Shown: one piece after another, positions 45,194 through 54,688 of the stretch | Numbering within the stretch: position 1 is the first letter of the stretch | How the letters are laid out: each line of letters starts with the position of its first letter | NCBI RefSeq assembly: GCF_017355785.1 | Contig: NZ_JAFEWE010000002.1 | Coordinates: 608,618-672,617, forward strand | DNA length: 64,000 nt | Reading direction: 5' to 3' | Source of the DNA: Desertivirga arenae | GTDB taxonomy: Bacteria; Bacteroidota; Bacteroidia; Sphingobacteriales; Sphingobacteriaceae | Translations under genes and position numbers: made by a program | Notes under the pieces: model-generated | Told to the model about the DNA's origin: nothing | Database searches by the model: none | The model's input: only the letters and a program-made list of their open reading frames with translations

Positions 45194-46723
45194 ATGATCC
45201 TAATAGTTGATGACAAACCGGAGAATATATTTTCCTTAAAAAAAATATTAGAGATAAATAGTTTTGAAGTCGATTCGGCCCTTTCAGGCGAGGAGGCATT
45301 AAAAAAAATATTAAAGAATTCTTATGCTCTCATTATACTGGATGTACAAATGCCAGGAATGGATGGATTTGAAGTTGCCGAAACAATCTCAGGTTATAGC
45401 AAATCTAAAGACATTCCTATAATTTTCTTGTCTGCTGTAAATACTAATAAGCAGTTCATAACCAAAGGTTATGCTTCTGGGGGTATCGATTATATTACGA
45501 AACCTGTAGACCCCGATATTCTTCTGCTCAAGGTTAAAACCTTTTACCGTCTTTATGAGCAAACCCGTGAGCTAAACGAAATTCAAAGAGCATTAAGAGA
45601 AGAGATCGAATTCAGAAAACAAGCTCAATCTGAACTAAAAGAACGTGTTCAGGAATTGAGATCTACGCTCGAAACCCTTCCTCAAATTGCATTTACAGCC
45701 AGGGCAAATGGAGAGATTGAGTTCGTTAATCAACATTGGTTCACTTATTCTGCTTCTGATACTGATTTTCCGGAATCTCATCCCGAAGATACCAGTATTG
45801 ATGAAAAATGGCAGGAAGCCCTGGAGTTGGGAAAGCATATAAATGTTGAGGTTAGAATAAAGAAGCAATCTGATGGCGAATATTGCTATCATCTCCTTCG
45901 TGCTACTCCGATTAAGGAAGGCGACCACATTGTTAAATGGGTGGGAACTTTTACTGACATCGAGGAGCAGAAAAAGGCTGAGAGGCGCAAGGATGAATTT
46001 CTAAGCATTGCCAGTCACGAATTAAAAACACCTCTAACAAGCATCAAAGCCTACATGCAATTGCTTGAACGATCTATGGCAGCGGATCAGAATGAAGAAG
46101 TACCAGAGAGTACCAAGTACCTGCGACGCACGCAAACCCAACTGGATAAGCTTCAGAACCTGATTGTAGATCTCTTGGATATATCGAAAATTGAAAGTGG
46201 TAAAATGGCTTTCAATAAAAAGGAGTTCGACTTTGCACCACTTATTGAGAGTACTATTGATATTACGCGGCAAACCAACCCTGATTACTCGATTTCTTTG
46301 CGAGGAGATCACAAGGTTCAAATTATAGGAGACGATACCAGGATAGAACAAGTTCTTGTCAACTATTTAACCAATGCTATAAAATATTCCCCAACTAACA
46401 AAACAGTAGAAGTATGTACTGAACTTACTTCTGAGGATTGTATAAAAGTCACTATCCGTGACAAGGGAGTAGGAATTCCCGCAGAAAAAATTAACGACGT
46501 CTTCAAGAAATTTTATCGGGTGGAGGAAAACTCTCATCGTTTTCAGGGACTGGGTATAGGACTGTATATCTGCTCGGAAATAATTCGCAGGCATAACGGA
46601 ACTTTTGGAGTAACAAGCGAGGAAGGTAAGGGCTCAGAATTTTATTTTACATTACCGGTCTATAAACGGCTTGACGTAGGGACAAATCAGGAAAAAAGCA
46701 TCAATGAAATCAACTGCAACTAA
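45194..46723 (+). CDS. Receiver-PAS-histidine kinase
   Basis: A 509-residue cytoplasmic kinase. Its receiver is N-terminal (about 1-120: DDKPENIFSL, LDVQMPGMDGFE, DYITKPVDP). A coiled coil links to a PAS domain (about 155-265), then HisKA (ASHELKTPLTS, His about 275) and HATPase (VNYLTNAIKYSP, IRDKGVGIP, GLGIGLYIC). An N-terminal receiver lets another kinase tune it. ATG 45194 overlaps by one base a 16-codon open frame at 45144 that is too weak to call. It overlaps the next kinase gene by 20 bases, so the two are translated together. Confidence 0.9.
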   Translation: MILIVDDKPENIFSLKKILEINSFEVDSALSGEEALKKILKNSYALIILDVQMPGMDGFEVAETISGYSKSKDIPIIFLSAVNTNKQFITKGYASGGIDYITKPVDPDILLLKVKTFYRLYEQTRELNEIQRALREEIEFRKQAQSELKERVQELRSTLETLPQIAFTARANGEIEFVNQHWFTYSASDTDFPESHPEDTSIDEKWQEALELGKHINVEVRIKKQSDGEYCYHLLRATPIKEGDHIVKWVGTFTDIEEQKKAERRKDEFLSIASHELKTPLTSIKAYMQLLERSMAADQNEEVPESTKYLRRTQTQLDKLQNLIVDLLDISKIESGKMAFNKKEFDFAPLIESTIDITRQTNPDYSISLRGDHKVQIIGDDTRIEQVLVNYLTNAIKYSPTNKTVEVCTELTSEDCIKVTIRDKGVGIPAEKINDVFKKFYRVEENSHRFQGLGIGLYICSEIIRRHNGTFGVTSEEGKGSEFYFTLPVYKRLDVGTNQEKSINEINCN

Positions 46724-49700
46724 AAATCTGCAATTAGGATACGGCTTATCACTCCTATTATTGCTATTAAGTTCAATTGCATCCTATATAAGTATTCAAA
46801 ACCTTCTTGACAGTTCTAAACAGGTTGACAAAACCAACGAGGTTATCCGCGAACTGGAAAATACCATTTCAATCCTGAAGGATGCTGAAACCGGACAGAG
46901 AGGATTTTTACTTACCGGAATAGAAGAATTCCTCGACCCCTACAATGGGGCTTACGATAAAGCAGAAGCATCTATTGCCCATGTGCGGGAATTAACCAAG
47001 GACAATGATCTTCAGCAGAAGAACTCGGAAGAGTTGGAAAACATAACTTTAAAACGCATCAAGCGACTTGACCAGGTCCTTAATTACAAAAAAAGCGTAG
47101 GTACAGTAGATACAAAAGATATGATCTCTGGTAAGATCTACATGGACAAAGCCAGGGCTGTTGTGAAAAGGATGATTCAGGAAGAGAACCGGGTGCTGAA
47201 GGTAAGGACTGACAAGATGAACAAATTTGCCATCTTCACTCCAATCCTGATCGTGCTGGCAGCCATCATGTCTATCATTATAACCTTGGTATCCTACTTC
47301 AGAGCCAAAAAAGATATAGAAGAACGAACTGAGCTCTATTTGCAGCTCCGGGAGAAAGATCAGGAAGTGACCAAGCGTTTGAAGATCATTGAAGGAGTAG
47401 CTGATAAAATTTCAAACGGACAGTATACCATAAAGATCGAGGATCAGAACGAGAAAGATTCGCTCGGTAGCCTGGCGCTATCCCTTAATAAGATGGCAGA
47501 ATCACTTCATTATTCGTTCACTGTACTATCAGATAATGAATGGTTACAGAGCGGCATTGCCGCATTGAACGAAACAATGGTTGGTGAAAAAGACATTGAG
47601 CAGCTTAGCAGTAACATCCTAGACTGTGTTGTTCAGTATACTAATAGTCACGTAGGAGCTTTTTACCTTATTACAGAAAGCGAGTATTTAGAATTATCCT
47701 CTGCTTATGCATTGAGCCGCAACAGGAAACAGCGGATTGAAATTGGAGAAGGAATTGTAGGCCAGGTAGCATCGAGCAAAAAACCTATCAAACTTGATCA
47801 CCGGTCGGAGGAAGATATTGTAATAACTTATGCCAGCGGAGAAGCTAAACCAACTCATCTGTATATCGTGCCAATTGTTCAGGATGATGGCCTTGTCGGC
47901 GTAATCGAGGTAGCTTCGTTCCATGAATATTCAGAACGGCATTTGGATTATTTCAAGGGTATTTCCAGAAGTATTGCTCTGGCTATTAATACAGCACAAA
48001 GCAGAAAGAGGTTACAACAGCTTCTGGAAGAGACTCAAGCGCAGTCTGAAGAATTGCAGGCACAGCATTCAGAACTTGAAAATCTTAATACAGAGCTGGA
48101 AGCCCAGGCGCTTAAGCTGCAATCTTCAGAAGAAGAGCTAAGGGTACAACAAGAAGAATTGCTGCACGCTAATAAAGAACTTGAAGCACGGAGCTCCACC
48201 CTCGAAGAAAAGAACCAGCTGATTGTAGAGCGAAACCTGGAGATCCAGCGGAAAGCCGAAGAACTGGAATTAAGCACTAAATACAAGTCAGAGTTCCTCG
48301 CGAATATGTCGCACGAACTTCGCACGCCACTAAATTCCATTTTGCTCCTCTCCAGGCTGATGTCTGAAAATCCGGAGAAGAACCTGAATGAAGATCAGAT
48401 CGAATATGCCAAAGTGATCCAAAGTTCGGGCAACGGACTATTATCCCTGATCGATGAGATCCTGGATCTTTCCAAGATTGAGGCTGGCAAAATGGACCTT
48501 GAATTTGCAGAAACCTCAGTGCAAGAAATTGTTAATGATCTAAAAGGCCTCTTCTCTCCTATTGCAAAAGATAAAGGTCTTGATCTGCAGTTCGAAATAA
48601 GCTCAGATACTCCTTCTGCTATCATCACTGATAAACTTCGTCTTGAGCAGATCTTAAAAAACCTTCTTTCAAATGCCTTGAAGTTTACAGCCAGGGGTAC
48701 CGTCAAGCTCGGCATTGCTATCCCTGAAGGTAATAGCAATTTCGTACGTTTTGCCGTAACTGACACCGGAATTGGTATTCCGGTAGAAAAACAAAAGCAG
48801 GTATTTGAAGCCTTCCAGCAGGCAGACGGCTCAACCCGGCGAAAATACGGAGGTACAGGATTAGGTTTATCTATTAGTCGCGAACTTTCAAGACTATTGG
48901 GAGGAGATATTTCACTAAAAAGTGAACCGAGTAAGGGAAGCGAGTTCTCCGTTGTACTGCCGGTTGAGGGTAACAGTATCCCTGCAGGTTTACCAGCAGG
49001 GATGAGCTCAGAACTTCCAGCAGAACCAGAGATTATTGCACCTGCTGCTGTTCCTACCATTCAGGAGCCAGCACCGCGAATACCAATAGCCGATATTCCG
49101 CAAATTATTGCTGATGACAGGGAACTTGTTAAGCCAGGAGAAACTGTGGTTTTAATTGTAGAGGATGATTTGAACTTCGCGAAGACTCTGCTTGGCTTCA
49201 CTCGCAAACGGGGCTATAAAGGTATTGTAGCAACGCAAGGCGACTATGGTATACAAATGGCCCATCATTTCAAGCCTGTAGCCATCTTGCTCGATATTCA
49301 ACTTCCGGTAAAAGACGGCTGGGAAGTAATGGAAGAACTTAAATCCAGTCAGGACACCCGACACATTCCCGTTCACATTATGTCGGCCCTGGATGCAAAA
49401 AAAGAAAGCCTGGTTAAGGGTGCTGTCGACTTTATTAATAAACCGATCGCACTGGAGCAAATGCAGAATATGTTCAGTAAGCTGGAGGATGCACTTAACA
49501 GGCATCCAAAAAAGGTGCTGATCATTGAAGAAAACACAAAACACGCAGAAGCGCTCGCTTACTTTTTGTCAACCTTCCAGGTGGTAACCGAAATTAAAGA
49601 GTCTGTTAATGAAGGCGTATCGGCATTAAAAGACAGAAACGTTGATTGCGTAATACTCGATATGGGAATTCCTGATCCCGCTGCTTATCAGGCGCTGGAG

Positions 49701-50318
49701 GAGATCAAACAGAATGAAGGTCTGGAAAACCTGCCGATCATCATCTTTACAGGAAAGAACCTTTCGAAGTCGGAGGAAAAGAAACTGAAGCAATATGCTG
49801 ATAGTATTGTAATGAAAACAGCACACTCCTATCAGCGCATTCTTGACGAAGTTGCTCTATTCCTGCATCTTATTGAGGAAAAGCATCCGGCAGAGGGTGG
49901 CGTTAAGAAGAACTTGACAGAATTGAATGAGGTTCTGGAGAATAAGACCGTATTAATTGCCGATGATGATGTACGGAACATCTTCTCACTTACCAAGGCA
50001 CTGGAACAAGCTAAAATGAAAGTGCTTTCTGCTACTGATGGCAAAGAAGCCCTGAAAGTCCTTGAAGAAAACCCACAGGTCGACGTAGTTTTAATGGATA
50101 TGATGATGCCGGAAATGGATGGGTACGAAACAACCACAAAGATCAGGAAAAATTATAAGTACCGAGATCTCCCTATACTTGCAGTTACGGCTAAAGCAAT
50201 GACCGGAGATCGTGAAAAGTGTATCAAAGCTGGAGCATCAGACTATATTTCTAAGCCTGTAGATATTGACCAGCTTATTTCCCTGCTAAGAGTATGGCTT
50301 TACAACAAAAACATTTAA
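46704..50318 (+). CDS. CHASE3-HAMP-GAF hybrid histidine kinase with three receivers
   Basis: A 1204-residue membrane sensor. TM1 about 9-28; periplasmic CHASE3 about 35-175 (ILKDAETGQRGFLLTG); TM2 about 180-202; HAMP; GAF about 290-430; a glutamine-rich coiled coil about 440-525; HisKA (MSHELRTPLNS, His about 536); HATPase (NLLSNALKFTARG, DTGIGIP, GGTGLGLSISRELS). Three receivers follow: LLDIQLPVKDG, ILDMGIPDP (less regular, but keeping Asp and a lysine) and MDMMMPEMDG. The third resembles the separate receiver encoded next. It heads the CheR/CheB part of the operon. The stimulus is unknown; CHASE3 domains are extracellular sensors. Confidence 0.92.
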   Translation: MKSTATKNLQLGYGLSLLLLLLSSIASYISIQNLLDSSKQVDKTNEVIRELENTISILKDAETGQRGFLLTGIEEFLDPYNGAYDKAEASIAHVRELTKDNDLQQKNSEELENITLKRIKRLDQVLNYKKSVGTVDTKDMISGKIYMDKARAVVKRMIQEENRVLKVRTDKMNKFAIFTPILIVLAAIMSIIITLVSYFRAKKDIEERTELYLQLREKDQEVTKRLKIIEGVADKISNGQYTIKIEDQNEKDSLGSLALSLNKMAESLHYSFTVLSDNEWLQSGIAALNETMVGEKDIEQLSSNILDCVVQYTNSHVGAFYLITESEYLELSSAYALSRNRKQRIEIGEGIVGQVASSKKPIKLDHRSEEDIVITYASGEAKPTHLYIVPIVQDDGLVGVIEVASFHEYSERHLDYFKGISRSIALAINTAQSRKRLQQLLEETQAQSEELQAQHSELENLNTELEAQALKLQSSEEELRVQQEELLHANKELEARSSTLEEKNQLIVERNLEIQRKAEELELSTKYKSEFLANMSHELRTPLNSILLLSRLMSENPEKNLNEDQIEYAKVIQSSGNGLLSLIDEILDLSKIEAGKMDLEFAETSVQEIVNDLKGLFSPIAKDKGLDLQFEISSDTPSAIITDKLRLEQILKNLLSNALKFTARGTVKLGIAIPEGNSNFVRFAVTDTGIGIPVEKQKQVFEAFQQADGSTRRKYGGTGLGLSISRELSRLLGGDISLKSEPSKGSEFSVVLPVEGNSIPAGLPAGMSSELPAEPEIIAPAAVPTIQEPAPRIPIADIPQIIADDRELVKPGETVVLIVEDDLNFAKTLLGFTRKRGYKGIVATQGDYGIQMAHHFKPVAILLDIQLPVKDGWEVMEELKSSQDTRHIPVHIMSALDAKKESLVKGAVDFINKPIALEQMQNMFSKLEDALNRHPKKVLIIEENTKHAEALAYFLSTFQVVTEIKESVNEGVSALKDRNVDCVILDMGIPDPAAYQALEEIKQNEGLENLPIIIFTGKNLSKSEEKKLKQYADSIVMKTAHSYQRILDEVALFLHLIEEKHPAEGGVKKNLTELNEVLENKTVLIADDDVRNIFSLTKALEQAKMKVLSATDGKEALKVLEENPQVDVVLMDMMMPEMDGYETTTKIRKNYKYRDLPILAVTAKAMTGDREKCIKAGASDYISKPVDIDQLISLLRVWLYNKNI

Positions 50319-50324
50319 GAGTCA

Positions 50325-50702
50325 ATGAAAAGTATTTTAATTATTGACGACGACCCGAGAAACATCTTCGCACTAAAGGCCGTACTAAAAGCTAAAGGTT
50401 TTACCTGTCTTACTGCCACCACTGCCGAGGATGGGCTAGAGCTTTTGAATGAGCATGGTGATGAAATTGGCATTATTCTTATGGATATGATGATGCCCGA
50501 CATGGATGGATATGAAGCGATAGCAGTGATCAGACAACGGGATACTATTTCCCAGGTACCTATAGTAGCAGTAACTGCCCAGGCTATGGTTGGCGACCGG
50601 GAGAAGTGTTTGGAGGCTGGAGCGAATGCTTATATATCTAAACCTGTAAATGTCGATTCTTTAATGGGAATAATAGATGATTACCTAGAAAAAGATGTTT
50701 GA
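50325..50702 (+). CDS. Stand-alone response regulator receiver
   Basis: A 125-residue receiver domain with no output domain: IIDDDPRNIFALKAVL, LMDMMMPDMDGYEA, VAVTAQAM and AYISKPVNVDSLM supply all catalytic residues (DD, Asp about 56, Thr, Lys). Its sequence is close to the third receiver of the preceding kinase, suggesting duplication of that domain. It starts six bases after the kinase stop and overlaps cheR by eight bases. It may act as a phosphate sink or protein-binding switch. Confidence 0.92.
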   Translation: MKSILIIDDDPRNIFALKAVLKAKGFTCLTATTAEDGLELLNEHGDEIGIILMDMMMPDMDGYEAIAVIRQRDTISQVPIVAVTAQAMVGDREKCLEAGANAYISKPVNVDSLMGIIDDYLEKDV

Positions 50703-51522
50703 GCTGAAAGTTGTACAGGATGATGAAATAAAAGTGCTTTTGAACGATTTACTCGAACTTCATGGCTATGATTTCACCGACTACTCGAAAGCTTCTCTCA
50801 AGCGTCGGATAAATCGCCTGTTCACTTTAGACCGCTTTCCAAGCTTTGCTGAATTTCGCTACCGGTTGATGCATGACGCACAATACGTTAGAAGGTTTGT
50901 GGAACAAATTACTGTGCCCGTAACTGAAATGTTCAGAGACCCTAGCTTCTATAAGACATTAAGAGAAGAAGTATTACCAGTTTTGGGCACCTACCCGGTC
51001 ATCAGGATCTGGCATGCGGGCTGCGCTACAGGCGAAGAAGTGTATTCCATGGCCATTCTTCTTAAGGAAGCAAATTTATTACATAAATCACTACTGTACG
51101 CTACCGATATAAATCCTGAAGTTCTGGAACGAGCAAGTAATGGCATATTCCCATTGAACCAAATGAAGCAATATTCAGAGAACTATATAAGTTCGGGGGG
51201 TAAACAGGAGTTCTCTTCTTATTATTCTGCTAAATATGATATGGCTAAGTTTGAAGATTCCCTTAGCAGTAAAATGATTTTTTCAACCCATAACCTTGTT
51301 TCGGATCGTTCCTTCAACGAATTTCAATTGATACTTTGCCGCAACGTATTAATTTATTTTGACAGGCAACTTCAGACAAGGGTTTTTGAGCTATTTACTG
51401 AAAGCCTGGATAACCTGGGTTTTTTGGCTTTAGGCTCTAAAGAAACCCTGCGTTTCTCCGCAGTTGCCGCCCGGTTTAAAGCTATCAATGCAAAGGAGAA
51501 AATATGGAGAAAGATAGCTTAA
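50695..51522 (+). CDS. cheR: CheR-family protein-glutamate methyltransferase
   Basis: A 275-residue enzyme. The all-helical N-terminal domain (YSKASLKRRINRLFTLDRF) is followed by the SAM-binding domain with IRIWHAGCATGEEVYSMAILL, YATDINPEVLERA and QLILCRNVLIYFD, and ends with FLALGSKETLRFS. It methylates glutamate residues on signalling proteins. No chemoreceptor is encoded near, so the likely target is a coiled-coil region of the adjacent kinases (inference). It overlaps cheB by 19 bases. Confidence 0.92.
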   Translation: MFELKVVQDDEIKVLLNDLLELHGYDFTDYSKASLKRRINRLFTLDRFPSFAEFRYRLMHDAQYVRRFVEQITVPVTEMFRDPSFYKTLREEVLPVLGTYPVIRIWHAGCATGEEVYSMAILLKEANLLHKSLLYATDINPEVLERASNGIFPLNQMKQYSENYISSGGKQEFSSYYSAKYDMAKFEDSLSSKMIFSTHNLVSDRSFNEFQLILCRNVLIYFDRQLQTRVFELFTESLDNLGFLALGSKETLRFSAVAARFKAINAKEKIWRKIA

Positions 51523-52091
51523 GGCAAGTTGACCTCGTTTTAATAGGTGGATCGGCTGGCTCTCTTGAAGTGATACTTCGTATTTTGCCAGACTTAAAAT
51601 ACGGTCTTCCCTTTGCTATTATCATTATTATTCATCGTAAAAGCAGCTTTGAATCGACCTTAACAGATCTTTTCGGTTCGCGTACCGGATGGCTGGTAAA
51701 AGAAGCTGAAGAGAAAGAAGATATCCTGCCTGGGACTATCTACGTAGCTCCAGCCGACTATCACCTTCTTATTGAGGATGACAGAACTCTTTCCCTGGAT
51801 TTTTCTGAGAAGATACTTCACTCACGCCCTGCTATCGATGCAACATTTCAGACGGCCGCAGATGTATATAAACGATCGGTGGCCGCCTTCCTACTATCTG
51901 GAGCTAATGCAGACGGAAGTGCTGGCTTGCATGCTGTTCAAAAAGCCGGGGGGTTAACAATAATACAAGACCCTGAAGAGGCAGAAATTAAATATATGCC
52001 AGTACAGGCATTAAATAAGTTAACACCTGACTATATCCTTTCTAAACACAAAATGGCAGAGTTGATCAATCTGCTCGGCAATAAAGGTTAA
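51504..52091 (+). CDS. cheB: CheB-type protein-glutamate methylesterase without receiver
   Basis: A 195-residue catalytic domain only; classical CheB is about 350 residues with an N-terminal receiver. The catalytic serine lies in LIGGSAGSLE, the histidine in IIIIHRKSSFES and the aspartate in SGANADGSAGLHA. IYVAPADYHLLIED and SRPAIDATFQTAADVY also match the family. Lacking its own receiver, it may be controlled by the stand-alone receiver two genes upstream. It ends the operon just before a bidirectional terminator. Confidence 0.92.
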   Translation: MEKDSLRQVDLVLIGGSAGSLEVILRILPDLKYGLPFAIIIIIHRKSSFESTLTDLFGSRTGWLVKEAEEKEDILPGTIYVAPADYHLLIEDDRTLSLDFSEKILHSRPAIDATFQTAADVYKRSVAAFLLSGANADGSAGLHAVQKAGGLTIIQDPEEAEIKYMPVQALNKLTPDYILSKHKMAELINLLGNKG

Positions 52092-52110
52092 ATCAATGGT
52101 CAAGGTATAA

Positions 52111-52134
52111 AAAAAGGTGGATGAACCACCTTTT
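52111..52134. terminator. Bidirectional intrinsic terminator between cheB and lysA
   Basis: Stem AAAAGGTGG (52112-52120) with CCACCTTTT (52126-52134), loop ATGAA. A-rich flank on the left gives a seven-base T-run in the leftward direction; it separates convergent transcripts. Confidence 0.85.
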
Positions 52135-52139
52135 AAAGA

Positions 52140-53306
52140 CTAAGAAAGAGCTGGAGCCAGGTTATACATACTCTTGACTTCCTCTCTCAAATTATATTTT
52201 GAAGCCATCACTTCTCCATAAGCACCTGCTGTACGAATGGCAATTAAATCACCTCTGGATGATGCAGGCATCTCTACTTCTTTTCCAAAGCAATCCGTCG
52301 ATTCACAAATGGGACCAACAATATCATATTTAACAGTCTCCCCCTCAGTTCTCGAAATATTCTCGATCTGGTGATAAGCTTGATATAGCGCCGGACGCAT
52401 AAGCTCTGTCATTCCCGCATCAAGTACAAGAAAGTGCTTCTTAATACCATTCTTAACGTAAAGTACACGGCTTATTAAAGTACCTGAATGTGCCACCAGA
52501 GCTCTTCCCAGTTCGAAATGCACCTCCTGACCATGCTTCCGTTCGAGGAATTGATCGAAGATCTGGAAATAGTTTTCAAAATCAGCTATAGGCTTCTCGT
52601 CTGGAGCATGATAGTCTATACCCAAACCGCCACCTACATTTAATACTTTCAAATTAAAACCGCGTTCTTCAAACCAGCCGCTAATTTCATTTACCTTTAT
52701 ACAAAGGCTTTTAAAGACCGTCAGATTTGTGATCTGGGATCCGATATGGAAGTGAATACCAATAAGCTTTACATTAGGGAGAACCTTTAAAGCATCAGTA
52801 CAAGCATGAAGATCCCACTGGTTTATACCGAATTTATTCTCTTCAAGCCCGGTGGTGATATTGGCATGGGTATGGGCATCCACATTAGGGTTAATACGTA
52901 ATGCAACCTTTGCTACTTTACCGGCCGAAGCCGCAAGTTCATTTATTACTCCAAGCTCCTGAACTGATTCTACATTGAAGCAGAAGATATCACTTTCCAG
53001 CGCTAGAATAATTTCTCTGTCTGACTTTCCTACACCAGCAAAAACAATGTTTTCTGCCGCAAAACCTACTTCTACTGCCTTTTTAACTTCGTTTCCGCTC
53101 ACGCAGTCTGCGCCAAATCCAACCTCCTTTATCTTTTCTATAACTCTCTGATTAAAATTCGCCTTCATAGCATAATGCACATGAAAGTCATACTTATCAG
53201 CTGCTGCTTTACAAGCGTCAAGGGTTTGCTGAAGTAAATTCAGATCGTAATAGTAAAAAGGCGTTTCCTGCTGTTGAAAAGCCGAAAGAGTATCTGTATT
53301 AAACAT
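52140..53306 (-). CDS. lysA: Diaminopimelate decarboxylase
   Basis: A 388-residue PLP enzyme for the last step of lysine synthesis, meso-diaminopimelate to L-lysine and CO2. The PLP lysine lies in FHVHYAMKANFN; HFHIGSQIT and LNVGGGLGIDY bind cofactor phosphate; GPICESTDCFGK supplies the active-site cysteine; TAGAYGEVMAS closes the site. Length is close to the 400-420 typical for the family. It follows lysC on the same strand after a 68-base gap that contains two hairpins. Confidence 0.95.
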   Translation of the reverse strand: MFNTDTLSAFQQQETPFYYYDLNLLQQTLDACKAAADKYDFHVHYAMKANFNQRVIEKIKEVGFGADCVSGNEVKKAVEVGFAAENIVFAGVGKSDREIILALESDIFCFNVESVQELGVINELAASAGKVAKVALRINPNVDAHTHANITTGLEENKFGINQWDLHACTDALKVLPNVKLIGIHFHIGSQITNLTVFKSLCIKVNEISGWFEERGFNLKVLNVGGGLGIDYHAPDEKPIADFENYFQIFDQFLERKHGQEVHFELGRALVAHSGTLISRVLYVKNGIKKHFLVLDAGMTELMRPALYQAYHQIENISRTEGETVKYDIVGPICESTDCFGKEVEMPASSRGDLIAIRTAGAYGEVMASKYNLREEVKSMYNLAPALS

Positions 53307-53313
53307 GTTGATT

Positions 53314-53368
53314 AAAAAATCCCCCTGTATAAGGGGGAATTAAATATTAGTATCTCTCCCAAGAGAGA
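53314..53368 (-). promoter_or_regulatory. Two hairpins, one terminator-like, between lysC and lysA
   Basis: Reading leftward after lysC there is first a hairpin TCTCTC-TTGG-GAGAGA (53368-53353). A second, TCCCCC/GGGGGA (stem 53338-53333 with 53325-53320), is followed by a run of six T, the layout of an intrinsic terminator. It ends only eight bases before the lysA start codon, so it could attenuate lysA or mask its ribosome site. Confidence 0.55.
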
Positions 53369-53374
53369 AATTAA

Positions 53375-54688
53375 TTACTGAAATAAGTTTTTGTGCAAGC
53401 TTTGAAGCGCTTCAACTTTGTCAGAAGATTTAACGAGCAAAGAGATGTTATAATTACTTCCTCCGTAAGAAATCATTCTGATTGGCACATTGGCTAAAGA
53501 TGAAAAAGCTTTTGACGTAAAGCCATTAGCGTCGTAGGAAAAGTCTCCAACAACACAAATGATGGTTTGATCGGAGTCGACCTCTACCGTACCAAAATCT
53601 TCAAGCTCTTTAGTGATCTCTGTGAGGTATTTCGTTTCGTCTATTGTTAAGGATACAGCTACTTCAGAAGTAGTGATCATGTCGATAGGTGTTTTGTAAC
53701 GCTCAAAGACTTCAAATACCCTTCTCAGGAAACCATAGGCTAATAACATCCGGCTCGACTGGATCTTAACGGCAGTAATACCGTCCTTCGCAGCAATTGA
53801 TTTAATAATACCTTTTTCGCTGTCGTTGGTGATCAAAGTGCCGGGAGCTGCAGGATCCATTGTATTTAACAAACGAACAGGGATCTTATATTTCTGGGCA
53901 GGAAATACACTTTGCGGATGAAGGATCTTAGCTCCGAAATAGGCAAGCTCGGCCGCCTCATCGAAAGACAGCTGAGCGATTGGCTTTGTTCCCTGAACAA
54001 CTCTGGGATCATTATTATGCATACCATCGATGTCTGTCCAGATCTGCACTTCATCAGCACGGATAGCTGCACCAATTAAAGACGCTGTGTAGTCACTGCC
54101 ACCACGACGAAGATTGTCTATTTCTCCAAAAGCATTCCTGCAGATATAACCCTGGGTGATGAACAATGTAGTTTCAGGCTTTTGATCAAGAAGAGGTTGC
54201 AAGTGTGAACCGATATATTCTACTACAGGCTCATTGTCCTCATCAATTTTCATAAAATCAAGAGCCGGCAATAGAACCGATTTGATTCCGGTTTCTGCTA
54301 GATAGAAATGATATAATTCCGTAGAAAGAAGCTCTCCCTGAGCCAGAACGATCTTCTCTTCAACCGGTGTAAACAAGTCAGTATCCAAAGATCCTATTAG
54401 AGTAAAATGATAAGTGATCAGCTCAAGGCCTTTCTTCTTTCCATCTTCAGTAGAAAATAACTCCTGAACAAATGCCTTATATTTTTCATGTAAAGCGTCA
54501 ATCAGCTGCTTAGCCTTTTTCTTATCTCCGTCTAAATAAGCCTGAGAAATTTCTACAAGGCTATTAGTGGTTCCCGATACAGCAGATAATACAACAATCT
54601 GCTTTTCTTCCGGACGGATGATGTCTAGTAATTTCTTCATCCGCTCGGGACTACCTACTGATGTTCCTCCAAATTTTAAGATCTTCAT
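53375..54688 (-). CDS. lysC: Aspartate kinase (monofunctional)
   Basis: A 437-residue aspartokinase, first enzyme of the aspartate family pathway. The kinase domain has MKILKFGGTSVGSPERM, LRRGGSDYTASLIG, and EVQIWTDIDGMHNNDPRVV with the substrate-binding acids. Two ACT domains fill the C-terminus (about 300-437: VKIQSSRML, VSLTID, MISYGGSNYNISLLV) and mediate feedback control, usually by lysine in this group. It is not fused to homoserine dehydrogenase. Adjacent lysA makes lysine the likely end product. Confidence 0.95.
   Translation of the reverse strand: MKILKFGGTSVGSPERMKKLLDIIRPEEKQIVVLSAVSGTTNSLVEISQAYLDGDKKKAKQLIDALHEKYKAFVQELFSTEDGKKKGLELITYHFTLIGSLDTDLFTPVEEKIVLAQGELLSTELYHFYLAETGIKSVLLPALDFMKIDEDNEPVVEYIGSHLQPLLDQKPETTLFITQGYICRNAFGEIDNLRRGGSDYTASLIGAAIRADEVQIWTDIDGMHNNDPRVVQGTKPIAQLSFDEAAELAYFGAKILHPQSVFPAQKYKIPVRLLNTMDPAAPGTLITNDSEKGIIKSIAAKDGITAVKIQSSRMLLAYGFLRRVFEVFERYKTPIDMITTSEVAVSLTIDETKYLTEITKELEDFGTVEVDSDQTIICVVGDFSYDANGFTSKAFSSLANVPIRMISYGGSNYNISLLVKSSDKVEALQSLHKNLFQ

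Noticed and set aside
45144-45194. 16-codon open frame ending TAATG at the receiver-PAS kinase start, a possible leader peptide
   Set aside because: No regulatory codon bias, no attenuator hairpin after it and only weak initiation context.
48035-49060. Long antisense frames opposite the CHASE3 hybrid kinase
   Set aside because: They mirror a real coding region and have no domain, signal or spacing support.
46704-50318. Second receiver of the CHASE3 kinase as a dead domain
   Set aside because: Though the motif after the Asp (ILDMGIPDP) is irregular, the acidic pair, Asp and Lys are still present, so loss of function cannot be claimed.
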